Of a stretch of DNA of 64,000 bases, positions 48,780-56,639 are shown in pieces. The stretch is from contig NZ_OY763421.1 of NCBI RefSeq assembly GCF_963667555.1, forward strand, positions 62,001-126,000, given 5' to 3'. A program made the position numbers and the translations under genes. The DNA comes from an uncultured Methanolobus sp. (GTDB taxonomy: Archaea > Halobacteriota > Methanosarcinia > Methanosarcinales > Methanosarcinaceae). The notes under the pieces were generated by a model, which saw only the letters and a list, made by a program, of their open reading frames with translations, was not told where the DNA came from and searched no databases. The first letter of the stretch is position 1; every line of letters starts with the position of its first letter.

Positions 48780-49469
48780 TTGAACGCAACAATCAACGAG
48801 TCCTATCTTAAGTTAAAATGGAATGTCAAAGGAATATTTGACGAACTTCCAACTATCGTCAAGCAACTAGAATACCAAAAAAGCATACTTCCCGAAGACC
48901 ATAAAAAAGACAGAAACAAGTTAAATGCCTGGATTGGACAGCTTAATGCAATCAATAAAGAAATAGAGAATATCAAAACAAATAAGATACCCCTATTGGA
49001 AAAAGACATCCAATACACTTTTAGCGACCCAGACCTTGTTGTTCTAACCTTTATACAGCCAAGTGTCAAGAATCTTTTTACTGAACTGGATAAATACTAT
49101 CAGAGAATTGAACTTGAATATGATTTTGGTCCATATCTCAATTTAGATCAGGCGGCCAAGGTATTGGCTCTTATAGGCGATGCCGCAATTAGTCTTGCAC
49201 TTGTTCAAGTTTTCTGGCAACCCAATATCTCAAATGTTGGCCAACTTACAAATCAACGCTCTAATGTAGCATCAAACGAAAATCTGGCCAAGATATGCGA
49301 TAAATGGGGTCTTTACGAATCAAGAATTCCAAATGGTCGTAAGAAGGAAAATACAAAAAAGGAAAAAATAGATCATACAAAGGGAACCATTGTAGAGGCA
49401 CTGTTTGGTGTTATCTATGTAGAAATGGGATTGGATAAGATTGTTTCTTCAGTAGTGGTCTTGAAGTGA
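48780..49469 (+). CDS. RNase III-like protein with helical N-terminal extension
   Basis: 229 residues. The N-terminal 100 are helical and charged. The rest matches an RNase III domain: LDQAAKVLALIGDAAISLAL (signature helix, about residue 132), VGQLTNQRSNVASNENLAKI and GTIVEALFGVIYVEMG (about residue 205). Of the four acidic catalytic positions, the Asp of GDA and the Glu of VEA are kept; the first Glu is Ala (as in Mini-III, which has LAYIGDA) and the Asp before the last motif is Thr. There is no double-stranded-RNA-binding domain. Start is a TTG with GGAG 10 nt upstream. It is divergent from the helicase operon, sharing its 216-bp promoter region. Confidence 0.72.
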   Translation: MNATINESYLKLKWNVKGIFDELPTIVKQLEYQKSILPEDHKKDRNKLNAWIGQLNAINKEIENIKTNKIPLLEKDIQYTFSDPDLVVLTFIQPSVKNLFTELDKYYQRIELEYDFGPYLNLDQAAKVLALIGDAAISLALVQVFWQPNISNVGQLTNQRSNVASNENLAKICDKWGLYESRIPNGRKKENTKKEKIDHTKGTIVEALFGVIYVEMGLDKIVSSVVVLK

Positions 49470-49532
49470 ACTATACATAATTATCCTTAACAGTAGGTGG
49501 TTTGAGATTTGTTGTAATACTATTAAGTAGCA

Positions 49533-50348
49533 CTATGCTTCTGACAAATCTTTAACCGTTTTCTTAGCATTTTCGAAAATTTCAATAGCCTTATTCCTTT
49601 TGTTGGATTTAATCAGAGTCAGATCATCAAAATGATTGTATATATCCATGTTTTGACGAGATGGATGTGTTATTGAAATCACTTTGAAACCATAATTATG
49701 GTTTATAGGCATCCGATTCCAGAAATCAATCTGATGAAATCTATTATCCTTTGAAGGAGTATCCAAAAATATGATCAATTTCAGATTTGGATTTATCCTA
49801 AAATGCTTGAACATGCAACCTATATTCTTTTGTGTTTCATCGAATACCTTTTTGGAGGGTTCAGAGCTTCTTTGTGAAGACTCTTTATTTAAAATTGCAC
49901 AGTTAAATGCCTGAGTCAGTTGAATTCCTGAATCTAAGCTGTCGTCTAAATTCTCAAATATAGCATTCCACTTTGCTTTCGGGTCTGGACTATTCCAGTA
50001 AGGAACAATCGTACTCAGGTATTCAAACAGACCGATCTTGCATAGATACTGAAAAAGATTATTGCGCATATTTGAATAAATTGATGAAAAACAAGCTTCA
50101 TGTAGACTTTTCCCATCTTGTAATGCCTTTACAAACAGGTCGTGGCTGTCACCGGATGGTGTTTTACCGCAGATGATGACATAGGGTTCTTCGGGATAGT
50201 TACCTACGGGAGAATAGTGTATTGAATGTTTTTCCAGTTCTAGTGGAATGTTAACTGTATCCAGATTGACTATTTCATTGATTTTATCGTAAAAGCCTTC
50301 TTTTTCTTTGAAACATGAAAGGGAACATATGTCATCTGGTTTTAGCAT
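49533..50348 (-). CDS. possible uracil-DNA-glycosylase-fold protein
   Basis: 271 residues from the ATG at 50348, which has GGAG 8 nt upstream. Tentative match to the uracil-DNA glycosylase superfamily: PYVIICGKTPSGDSHDLF in the place of motif A (GxxPG-like) and VISITHPSRQN in the place of motif B (HPSxxN), with LKLIIFLDTPSKDN between. Residues NMRNNLFQYLCKIGLFEYL resemble the helix after motif A. Either a glycosylase acting on modified DNA or nucleotides, or a fold relative with another substrate. It lies inside the IS-flanked segment, tail to tail with the RNase III-like gene. Confidence 0.5.
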   Translation of the reverse strand: MLKPDDICSLSCFKEKEGFYDKINEIVNLDTVNIPLELEKHSIHYSPVGNYPEEPYVIICGKTPSGDSHDLFVKALQDGKSLHEACFSSIYSNMRNNLFQYLCKIGLFEYLSTIVPYWNSPDPKAKWNAIFENLDDSLDSGIQLTQAFNCAILNKESSQRSSEPSKKVFDETQKNIGCMFKHFRINPNLKLIIFLDTPSKDNRFHQIDFWNRMPINHNYGFKVISITHPSRQNMDIYNHFDDLTLIKSNKRNKAIEIFENAKKTVKDLSEA

Positions 50349-50496
50349 TTTAGTTACTCCTTGTCTTAATTGCAAATGCAGTAAGTTATATTTTTTTATT
50401 TTCTAGATGCAATGCATACTTCTTTGACTTCCTATAGACCTTCAGTCGGTCTTTTTAATCTTGATTTTACTAATCTTCAAAACACTTAATAATTAT

Positions 50497-51768
50497 GGCT
50501 CTCTTTAACATCGTGTGGGTAAACGAAGTTTACCCGCTTAAGAATATCATTGTATTCCTACACTTCTCAGTCTTCAATCCATATGATCTCTTAAAAGCAG
50601 TCTTGATCTTGTTGTTCAATCCTTCAACAACACCATTACTGATACCTTGTTTAATTGATTCCAATATCCCGTGAGAATTTCTTTTTATCATCTTAGCCAA
50701 TGTGATAATTTCCTTGATGTTGCTATGCGTTCCCCAATAATGCCATTTATCGAGATATTCCCTTGCTACTTCTATATTTTTGATTTCCCACATACGCTGA
50801 AGTCCAAGCTTAAATCTATAAGCTTTTGCCGTTTTTGTATCCAGATCTTTAATCGATTGAATCTTAGTTATTTCACGATCCGATAGGTTTTCAGGATTTT
50901 TCAACCACATGAATCTTGTTTTACCAAGTTCTTTATTTGTTTGATATTCCTTTCTTCGAACCTTATCGATTGCATCGTTCATCATTTTGACAATATGGAA
51001 CTTATCGTAAACGATCTTAGCATTCGGGAAATATTCTCTTGCTCCACCTTTAAAAGCAGGATACATATCCATTGAAATATACTTGATATTATCAGGATCT
51101 ATCTTCCTGGAAATAACTTCCCTGAAGTTCTTGAAAACACTTCTTTTCTTCCCATTTTCAATATGAATGACTCTTGATTCTTTCAGGTCATAGAACAAGG
51201 TCACATAACTGTGACCTTTTTTGACAGAGATCTCATCTACTCCGATAGTATCAAGTTCAGACAGATCCATCTTTGCTCTTGCTTCTTCAACATAATGAGC
51301 TAGAATTATCCAGACTGAATTTTCATGAATATTAATCAATTCAGCAATAGAAGAAGCACTCATTTCTTTTGACATAGCAACGATCAATGCTTCAAAAAAT
51401 AATGTGAATCCAGTGTTTTGTCTTGTCCATGGAACTTCAACAAGTTTTACACCATCTCCATCACACTTTGTTCGGGGAACTCTTGCATGAATGTATGTTT
51501 CATGATGGAAAAAATCAAGGTGTCTCCATACTTTTTCTTTGGTATCATGGAGATCACACAGTTTGTTGCAAACAGGACAGGGGAACTTCGTTCCCCTTGT
51601 AAAATCAAGATAAATATCCATTCTCTTTTTAGAAATATCGAGATTTATATCTTTAACATACCACGGAGAGGTTATTCCCAGAGCCATTTGAATCAAAAGT
51701 TTATCGTCCATCCAATATGGATTGGATGAACACAATATTAAATTACCCACTCAATCTTGAGGAGATCC
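50497..51768 (-). mobile_element. ISL3-family insertion sequence, copy 2 (1272 bp)
   Basis: Bounded by imperfect inverted repeats (left GGATCTCC..., right GGCTCTCT...) and by a perfect 8-bp target duplication, ATAATTAT at 50489-50496 and 51769-51776, the size expected for ISL3. Opposite orientation to copy 1 and nearly identical to it. The right end contains a subterminal hairpin GGGTAAAC-TTC-GTTTACCC. It is probably a recent insertion. Confidence 0.95.
50530..51750 (-). CDS. ISL3-family transposase, intact
   Basis: 406 residues. N-terminal zinc-ribbon (FPCPVCNKLCDLHDT with Cys from VPRTKC), helix-turn-helix region (SSIAELINIHENSVWIILAHY), then the DDE domain: Asp in TIGVDEISVKKGHSY, Asp in ISMDMYPAFKGGARE and Glu in NGVVEGLNNKIKTAFKR. 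Length and motifs are typical of ISL3 (DDE_Tnp_ISL3). It ends in SG, whereas copy 1 reads on for several residues because of a 2-bp difference. The start ATG lies 19 bp inside the IS left end. It could mobilise both copies. Confidence 0.95.
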   Translation of the reverse strand: MGNLILCSSNPYWMDDKLLIQMALGITSPWYVKDINLDISKKRMDIYLDFTRGTKFPCPVCNKLCDLHDTKEKVWRHLDFFHHETYIHARVPRTKCDGDGVKLVEVPWTRQNTGFTLFFEALIVAMSKEMSASSIAELINIHENSVWIILAHYVEEARAKMDLSELDTIGVDEISVKKGHSYVTLFYDLKESRVIHIENGKKRSVFKNFREVISRKIDPDNIKYISMDMYPAFKGGAREYFPNAKIVYDKFHIVKMMNDAIDKVRRKEYQTNKELGKTRFMWLKNPENLSDREITKIQSIKDLDTKTAKAYRFKLGLQRMWEIKNIEVAREYLDKWHYWGTHSNIKEIITLAKMIKRNSHGILESIKQGISNGVVEGLNNKIKTAFKRSYGLKTEKCRNTMIFLSG

Positions 51769-51809
51769 ATAATTATTAACTTCATGCATGCCAAATACAT
51801 AGGTTGTTT

Positions 51810-52742
51810 TCATAAATTCAATTTTAGATTATCGACATTTATTGCTAAATAATTCTCTCCGTCTTTGATAATAACATCTTCAGTCCCAGTATACTTATAG
51901 AATTGTTTTGGCTCCTCCACTATAACAGTATAGGATGTATTGTCGTAAACTCCAAGAACTACTTCACAATCACCTGATTTGTTGGTATTCAGTTTTAGCC
52001 TGTTTCCTCCAACAACATTGCATGTCAGATTTTCATAGTTCAATTTGATTGATACAGTTGCATTTTCAATAGGATTTCCTTCTCTTAATGCATTAATCTT
52101 CAAAATGCCTGTTCTATTCACATATAAATCTGTGCAATCATTGAAACTACCATTATCATCAAAAACGACAACTTTTCCTATTAAATAGTTTTTTTCAACT
52201 GTAAAATATGATTGGTTGTTTTTCGGATACCACAGGTTGAACCCAGAGTCTGCTATTTGCCATGAGTTGTTAATCCATACTTCTGTCCATCGGTGATTTT
52301 CCGTTCTATAATTAATAGGGTCTATAAAGCCATCAATGCCCACTTTTCTGTATGTTAGATTTGTCCTGTTGGCCATATCTTCAAAAATCAATGCTCTTTC
52401 TTCACAGTTTGCCCTTCGAATATAGACAAACCACTGTGGATCCCTGTAACTAAAACGAAGAAGGTAGTCACGTAAAATGCTAGACTTGGTAAAGTAAAAG
52501 GGCTTTAAGAACAAACCATTTTCCCAATCTATAATGATCTGTGTTTTTTCGGTATCATTATCTGATGCCAGGCGGATCTTTTCACCGGTTCTGTTTAAGT
52601 GGTAACTGATTTCATCTTTATCATAATCCGGAAGGTACGAATACTGTGAAGCTAACATTAGTAATAAGTACACAAGCAATAAAAATATGGCAAATGAAAA
52701 TTGAACAACTTTTGATTGAGTATCAGTTAATTTTATTTTCAT
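51810..52742 (-). CDS. membrane-anchored transglutaminase-like protein
   Basis: 310 residues. One N-terminal membrane helix (about 14-34), then an extracytoplasmic part with many NxT/NxS sites. A transglutaminase-like (papain-fold) core is visible at about 100-185: Cys in RANCEERALIFEDMA, His in ENHRWTEVWINNSW and Asp in QIADSGFNLW, the expected catalytic triad. The last 100 residues form a beta-rich domain (LKINALREGNPIENATVSIK) like carboxypeptidase-regulatory or Ig-like repeats in archaeal surface proteins. Likely a surface protease or cross-linking enzyme. GAGGA lies 4 nt before the ATG; it follows the YdjM-like gene by 10 nt. Confidence 0.78.
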   Translation of the reverse strand: MKIKLTDTQSKVVQFSFAIFLLLVYLLLMLASQYSYLPDYDKDEISYHLNRTGEKIRLASDNDTEKTQIIIDWENGLFLKPFYFTKSSILRDYLLRFSYRDPQWFVYIRRANCEERALIFEDMANRTNLTYRKVGIDGFIDPINYRTENHRWTEVWINNSWQIADSGFNLWYPKNNQSYFTVEKNYLIGKVVVFDDNGSFNDCTDLYVNRTGILKINALREGNPIENATVSIKLNYENLTCNVVGGNRLKLNTNKSGDCEVVLGVYDNTSYTVIVEEPKQFYKYTGTEDVIIKDGENYLAINVDNLKLNL

Positions 52743-52752
52743 GACATCCTCA

Positions 52753-53139
52753 TCAATCTTTTACGACAATTAACAACTGATTATCAATTCTGATCAATGG
52801 CAAGCTTTCAGGTGTGGTTGCATCTAAAACCAGATGTGACACATATCCTGCTCCCAGGAATCCAATCATGAACATATTTGCTGAGTTCGCACCAGTCAAC
52901 AAATGGTAGCTAAGAAGACCAGTTATTATGAGTACAAAAAATGAATGAAAGAAACGTCTATGATGCGGGTTCGTGGCTGGTTCTATTATATCAGGTAAGA
53001 TAGACCCAACAGTTGAAAGTGCTATTGCAACAAGGATTGACAATGAACCGGACAGAAAATCATTTTGACCATGCAGTATGCTAAGAGTTAATATTCCAAC
53101 TATGATACCAACTGTGAAATGAACATTAAAATTAGGCAT
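52753..53139 (-). CDS. YdjM-type membrane metal-dependent hydrolase family (DUF457)
   Basis: 128 residues with about four membrane helices. The conserved pattern of the family is present: HFTVGIIVG at the N-terminus, ILPDIIEPATNPHHRRFFHS with its acidic residues and histidines, and SHLVLDATTPESLPLI. These proteins are called metal-dependent hydrolases (LexA-binding/YdjM type) from sequence alone; the substrate is not known. AGGTGA sits 4 nt before the ATG. It sits in a probable three-gene unit between the nuclease-like gene at 53455 and the transglutaminase-like gene. Confidence 0.8.
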   Translation of the reverse strand: MPNFNVHFTVGIIVGILTLSILHGQNDFLSGSLSILVAIALSTVGSILPDIIEPATNPHHRRFFHSFFVLIITGLLSYHLLTGANSANMFMIGFLGAGYVSHLVLDATTPESLPLIRIDNQLLIVVKD

Positions 53140-53143
53140 TAAA

Positions 53144-53455
53144 TCACCTTCTTTTCTTTTTCGGCATTTCTATCTGAAAGGTTGTTCCTTTTCTTTGAGA
53201 TGCACTTCTTCGAAATGTGGATTGCTGTTGCTTATCAGTGTATAGAGAGCTTTCAGTTTCCACTTCAATCAATTTGCGTCTGTTACCTTTTGTGGCCTCG
53301 ATATCTGGTATCCTTTTATCTTTTCCAATTGGAGTTGGCTTCTTAAATCCCGGTATATCTGCTTTTACAGCATAGCCATTTTTTTTCAGGTCGTTTGCGT
53401 GTTCTCGGACGCATCTGTCGTGTTCAGACTGATTAGATCTTTTTCTCTGTGCCAT
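53144..53455 (-). CDS. small PD-(D/E)XK nuclease-like protein
   Basis: 103 residues, very basic. RIPDIEATKGNRRKLIEVETE has the spacing of a PD-(D/E)XK metal site (Asp, then ExE on the next strand), as in Holliday-junction-resolvase and restriction-endonuclease folds; the Lys-rich ends (MAQRKRSNQ, EMPKKKRR) suit nucleic-acid binding. The match is from pattern only. Directly upstream is the 22-bp promoter motif shared with jetA, suggesting common regulation with defence genes. The YdjM-like gene follows within 5 nt. Confidence 0.55.
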   Translation of the reverse strand: MAQRKRSNQSEHDRCVREHANDLKKNGYAVKADIPGFKKPTPIGKDKRIPDIEATKGNRRKLIEVETESSLYTDKQQQSTFRRSASQRKGTTFQIEMPKKKRR

Positions 53456-53487
53456 AATTGTTCACATACACTTAAAAGCACCAATAA

Positions 53488-53509
53488 TACTTAAATATAA
53501 TGTTTAATT
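53488..53509 (-). promoter_or_regulatory. promoter motif shared with jetA
   Basis: Reads TTAAACATTATATTTAAGTA on the minus strand; differs from 38350-38371 at one base in 22. It lies 33-54 bp before the nuclease-like gene, so the TATA element is at a normal distance for a short leader. Confidence 0.5.
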
Positions 53510-53603
53510 TAATAAAGGCAACTTAAGTATATTGAATTCTGGTATTTCCGAAAAGAGTGAATGATAATTGCAAGCTGCTAGAATTTATTAGAGCATGCGC
53601 CAA

Positions 53604-53870
53604 CTACACAGCCATTATAATCCCATCCATGTACATCTTTGGCAGTATCTCTATGGAAAGGTCCCTGACCTGTATCATCCCGACATACTGCTTTGCCTGG
53701 AAACTATTGTGAAACAAGGCTAAAAGTTCACTTATTGAATGAATGAGTTTGTCGATGAGGTAGAAGTGATTAGAGTATGGACGGAGTATGGGGTTGGAGT
53801 AGGAGAGGTGTGTTAGAAGAAGGTGATTGAGTAACAATACCCTAAGATATTCGAAGAATCTCAAAATCAC
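53604..53870 (-). pseudogene. McrC fragment
   Basis: An 88-codon frame. Its C-terminal half (FQAKQYVGMIQVRDLSIEIL) resembles the N-terminal region of McrC, the partner of the McrB GTPase in methyl-directed restriction, where a VGVIQVGDLTIEILPK-like stretch is typical; this is from memory. Most of McrC and all of McrB are missing, and the N-terminal half of the frame is not credible protein. I read it as a remnant of a lost McrBC operon at the end of the BREX-like unit. Confidence 0.5.
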
Positions 53871-53880
53871 AACGAGGACA

Positions 53881-54639
53881 TTATTTCCCCTTTAGTTCCA
53901 TAAATTCCTCATCCATACCATATTTAACTACATCAATCTCATTAAATTTCCTTAAAATATCGTCTGCATTTATCGATGGCAATTGAAATGGAAAAAGTGC
54001 AGGCGAAGTAGTTGCCATCTTCAAAGACAGTTTATCTTCTGGAATTGCATGCAGTATTGATTCAAGGAGTAAAATAGAAACATCTTTATCAAGCAGCATA
54101 TGCATATTTTTATTTTTCTCGTAGCATCCAGGACATTCAGAATCTTGCAAAATTCCCCATGCTATGATAGAACGAATAACAAATTGGGCATTTCTGCTGA
54201 CAGTCTGCCTATCACCATACTGTTCTTTAAGCCTGTTAATTATCTGTTGGTGAGTAATTTTATCCTGAAGGTTTAATAATCTTCCAATATGTAATGCTAC
54301 ATTAAACCAGAATGGATATGACGCTGATATCATTGCCCAGTGTATTGCAAGTGCCTGAGAAGGATGTTTTTGTAATAGTTTCAAAGCCAAATCTCTGAAA
54401 TCAATAAGTTCTGGATCGGGAGATACCCATATTTTCATCAAATTGCTAACAACAAACTTACAGGTATTCAGACTACGTTGTTCTTCTGAGCCATCTCCCT
54501 TATGGACAATAAGATAGATATTTAACTCTTCACGTATGGACTTTTCATCCATTCCAGCAAGAAGCATACTTGCAGTTTTTTCCATCCACTCATATCGGAT
54601 AAGTTGTTTGATACCAATAGAAATGTGTCTTTTACCCAT
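53881..54639 (-). CDS. BrxA-like helical/winged-helix protein
   Basis: 252 residues. Mostly helical, with ALAIHWAMISASYPFWFNVALHIG and a C-terminal helix-turn-helix-like segment (INRLKEQYGDRQTVSRNAQFV, IIAWGIL). It resembles BrxA (DUF1819), a small DNA-binding BREX protein, and its place directly after pglZ matches BREX type 3 gene order. The match is by pattern and position, not by search. The ATG at 54639 shares a base with the pglZ stop (TGATG), with GAGG 8 nt upstream; the TTG at 54642 is less likely. CPGC near the middle could bind a metal with a nearby Cys or His. Confidence 0.55.
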   Translation of the reverse strand: MGKRHISIGIKQLIRYEWMEKTASMLLAGMDEKSIREELNIYLIVHKGDGSEEQRSLNTCKFVVSNLMKIWVSPDPELIDFRDLALKLLQKHPSQALAIHWAMISASYPFWFNVALHIGRLLNLQDKITHQQIINRLKEQYGDRQTVSRNAQFVIRSIIAWGILQDSECPGCYEKNKNMHMLLDKDVSILLLESILHAIPEDKLSLKMATTSPALFPFQLPSINADDILRKFNEIDVVKYGMDEEFMELKGK

Positions 54640-56639
54640 CAATGAGTCCTCTTTTCAAACGTAACAAGTGGTACAATAACTTCTTCTATGGAGATTCCAC
54701 CATGCCCAACTATGACTTCTCCTTCCTTTACAAATGCATCGCTTCCTTCAGCCACCAGCGGGAAATAAGCAGGAGGTAGACCTATTGGATTCCATTTTAC
54801 TGCAAAAGGTAATGTTTTGGCGACCGAATCTCTCAGTTCGGGAGTCGGATAAACTCTTACCCTTTCACCACGTGTTTCAGCTATAGCTCCCTCAGAAGGA
54901 CTTCCTTTTCCACTACATTCTATATTACCGTGATCGGATGTTAGCCACACCTGATAATCATGATCTAAAAGGTATCCAATGAGAGAGGAAAGAAATCCTT
55001 CCTTACACCATTGTCTGATCTGATTATGCATTCCTGAAGCACCTAACTGCATTCCATGCATTATCTTATCAACCTTGTCAACAACCAAACCAATGATTTT
55101 GGTTTGATCGATATTTAAGATTTCATCAAGTATTTCACTAACATTGCCATCTCCCAAGCTACGCTGGTAACCAATTTCCAAGCGTGATATGCCTATTTCT
55201 TCCCAGAACTGCCTCCATAGGTTGCTTTCATTATTTGTTGTGTTAATTGATTTAGGATAGTAAATAGGCGGTTTACCCGAAAAAACAGCCTGTCTTGATA
55301 CAGATGTCAACGTAGGTATCCAAGCAAAAGTCGCTGATTCTCTCAAGACAAGATCAGGTTTTTTTTCATGAAGTACTTTTTTAACGGAGACCCATTGGTC
55401 AAGGGAAAGACCATCAACAACAACAAGTGCTAACTTCATGTCCCTCTCAGATTCCAGTTCCCTTGCCATACAACGAGGAACATGATGAAGCATAGCAGGA
55501 TTTGTAGGAGGAAGGTTGATCAGGCTAGCACAATGGCTAATAAGCCAATTTGTAAAGTTAGTATTTACAAGATCATTGATTTGATTGAATTTTTCAAGTT
55601 TTTCCTTTTGGTCTGTTGTATGAATAAGAGCTCTTAATTCTGCCCATTTCATAGCGAAGTCAATCCATTCTGAGTAACGGAACTCAGAAGCATGAAGTGT
55701 TTTTTCGAGAATCCCGATAAGGCTGTTAATACGAAGCTCAGGATCAGTGTCATACGTTTTAGATATGCCACTTATGATCCAGGGATTGCTTTCGATACTA
55801 ATGTCTGCTTTTTGAACTGGCATGAGTTTGCCTTCAACAAATAGATTATCAACGTAAATACGGATGTCCTCATGATTAAATGGTAATGTTATTGGTCCTG
55901 TATATTTCAGATTGTAAGCTGAAGTTTCTTTGATTATCTGGTTTCCATGAGCCAGCACATCAAGGAAAGCAGGCCAACGTTCCTGTAGAAATGCAAAAAA
56001 AGCTCCATCATCGAAGACGATAGTATCAAGTGGCCAGTCATGAAAACGATTGTTATCTTTTAATAGCTGAACTAATCGATCGCACAAGACCGGCGGTATT
56101 TTGAGCTTATTGTAATGAATCCTAAGTAGTGTACGAAGTAGTTCTACATCGTTGTTGATAAGATTTGCTGCAATTCCAAAAACATGTAAAAGTATAAAAT
56201 CCTTGGTAGCATTGTCACCAAGCTTATTTGGAGAATATTTGGTTTGAGCATCAAATAACTCATCTAAAAAACTGCGATCCAGTTTTTCGATAACTGAATA
56301 GCTGAGATTGGGAAAAATGGCTCCTAGATTGAAGGGTAATTCTCTTCCGGCTTTGAGGAGATCATTAGGCAAATCATCTAGCTCGGAGTTATGTAGCCTA
56401 AGTATGACTCCCTGTTTGGTTTGTATTCCCTGATCCCATAAGCTTCTGTATCCTGACTCATAGGCATACCGGAATTCAACAGGATCATTGAAATCAATTA
56501 GATCAAAACCGCGGTTTTTGAGTTCAACAGAGAGTCTTTCTTCGGTAAGCAGGTCATCAGGGTCACTTACTATGGTAAGTTTGCTTACGTTTGGTATGAA
56601 CTCGCGGAGTATAATGTCTCTCCAACTACCTGTACTCAT
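54639..56639 (-). CDS. pglZ: PglZ-domain alkaline-phosphatase-fold protein (BREX type 3-like)
   Basis: 666 residues. The C-terminal half is the PglZ phosphatase fold: VVVDGLSLDQW (metal-binding Asp), a LTSVSRQAVFSG region, VWLTSDHGNIECSG (metal-binding Asp-His) and VGHGGISIEEVIVP near the end. The N-terminal half is a helical region specific to BREX proteins. PglZ is the one component found in all BREX types. Its ATG overlaps the helicase stop as ATGA, with AAGGAG before it, and the BrxA-like gene follows with a one-base overlap, so the three are a coupled unit. Confidence 0.88.
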   Translation of the reverse strand: MSTGSWRDIILREFIPNVSKLTIVSDPDDLLTEERLSVELKNRGFDLIDFNDPVEFRYAYESGYRSLWDQGIQTKQGVILRLHNSELDDLPNDLLKAGRELPFNLGAIFPNLSYSVIEKLDRSFLDELFDAQTKYSPNKLGDNATKDFILLHVFGIAANLINNDVELLRTLLRIHYNKLKIPPVLCDRLVQLLKDNNRFHDWPLDTIVFDDGAFFAFLQERWPAFLDVLAHGNQIIKETSAYNLKYTGPITLPFNHEDIRIYVDNLFVEGKLMPVQKADISIESNPWIISGISKTYDTDPELRINSLIGILEKTLHASEFRYSEWIDFAMKWAELRALIHTTDQKEKLEKFNQINDLVNTNFTNWLISHCASLINLPPTNPAMLHHVPRCMARELESERDMKLALVVVDGLSLDQWVSVKKVLHEKKPDLVLRESATFAWIPTLTSVSRQAVFSGKPPIYYPKSINTTNNESNLWRQFWEEIGISRLEIGYQRSLGDGNVSEILDEILNIDQTKIIGLVVDKVDKIMHGMQLGASGMHNQIRQWCKEGFLSSLIGYLLDHDYQVWLTSDHGNIECSGKGSPSEGAIAETRGERVRVYPTPELRDSVAKTLPFAVKWNPIGLPPAYFPLVAEGSDAFVKEGEVIVGHGGISIEEVIVPLVTFEKRTH

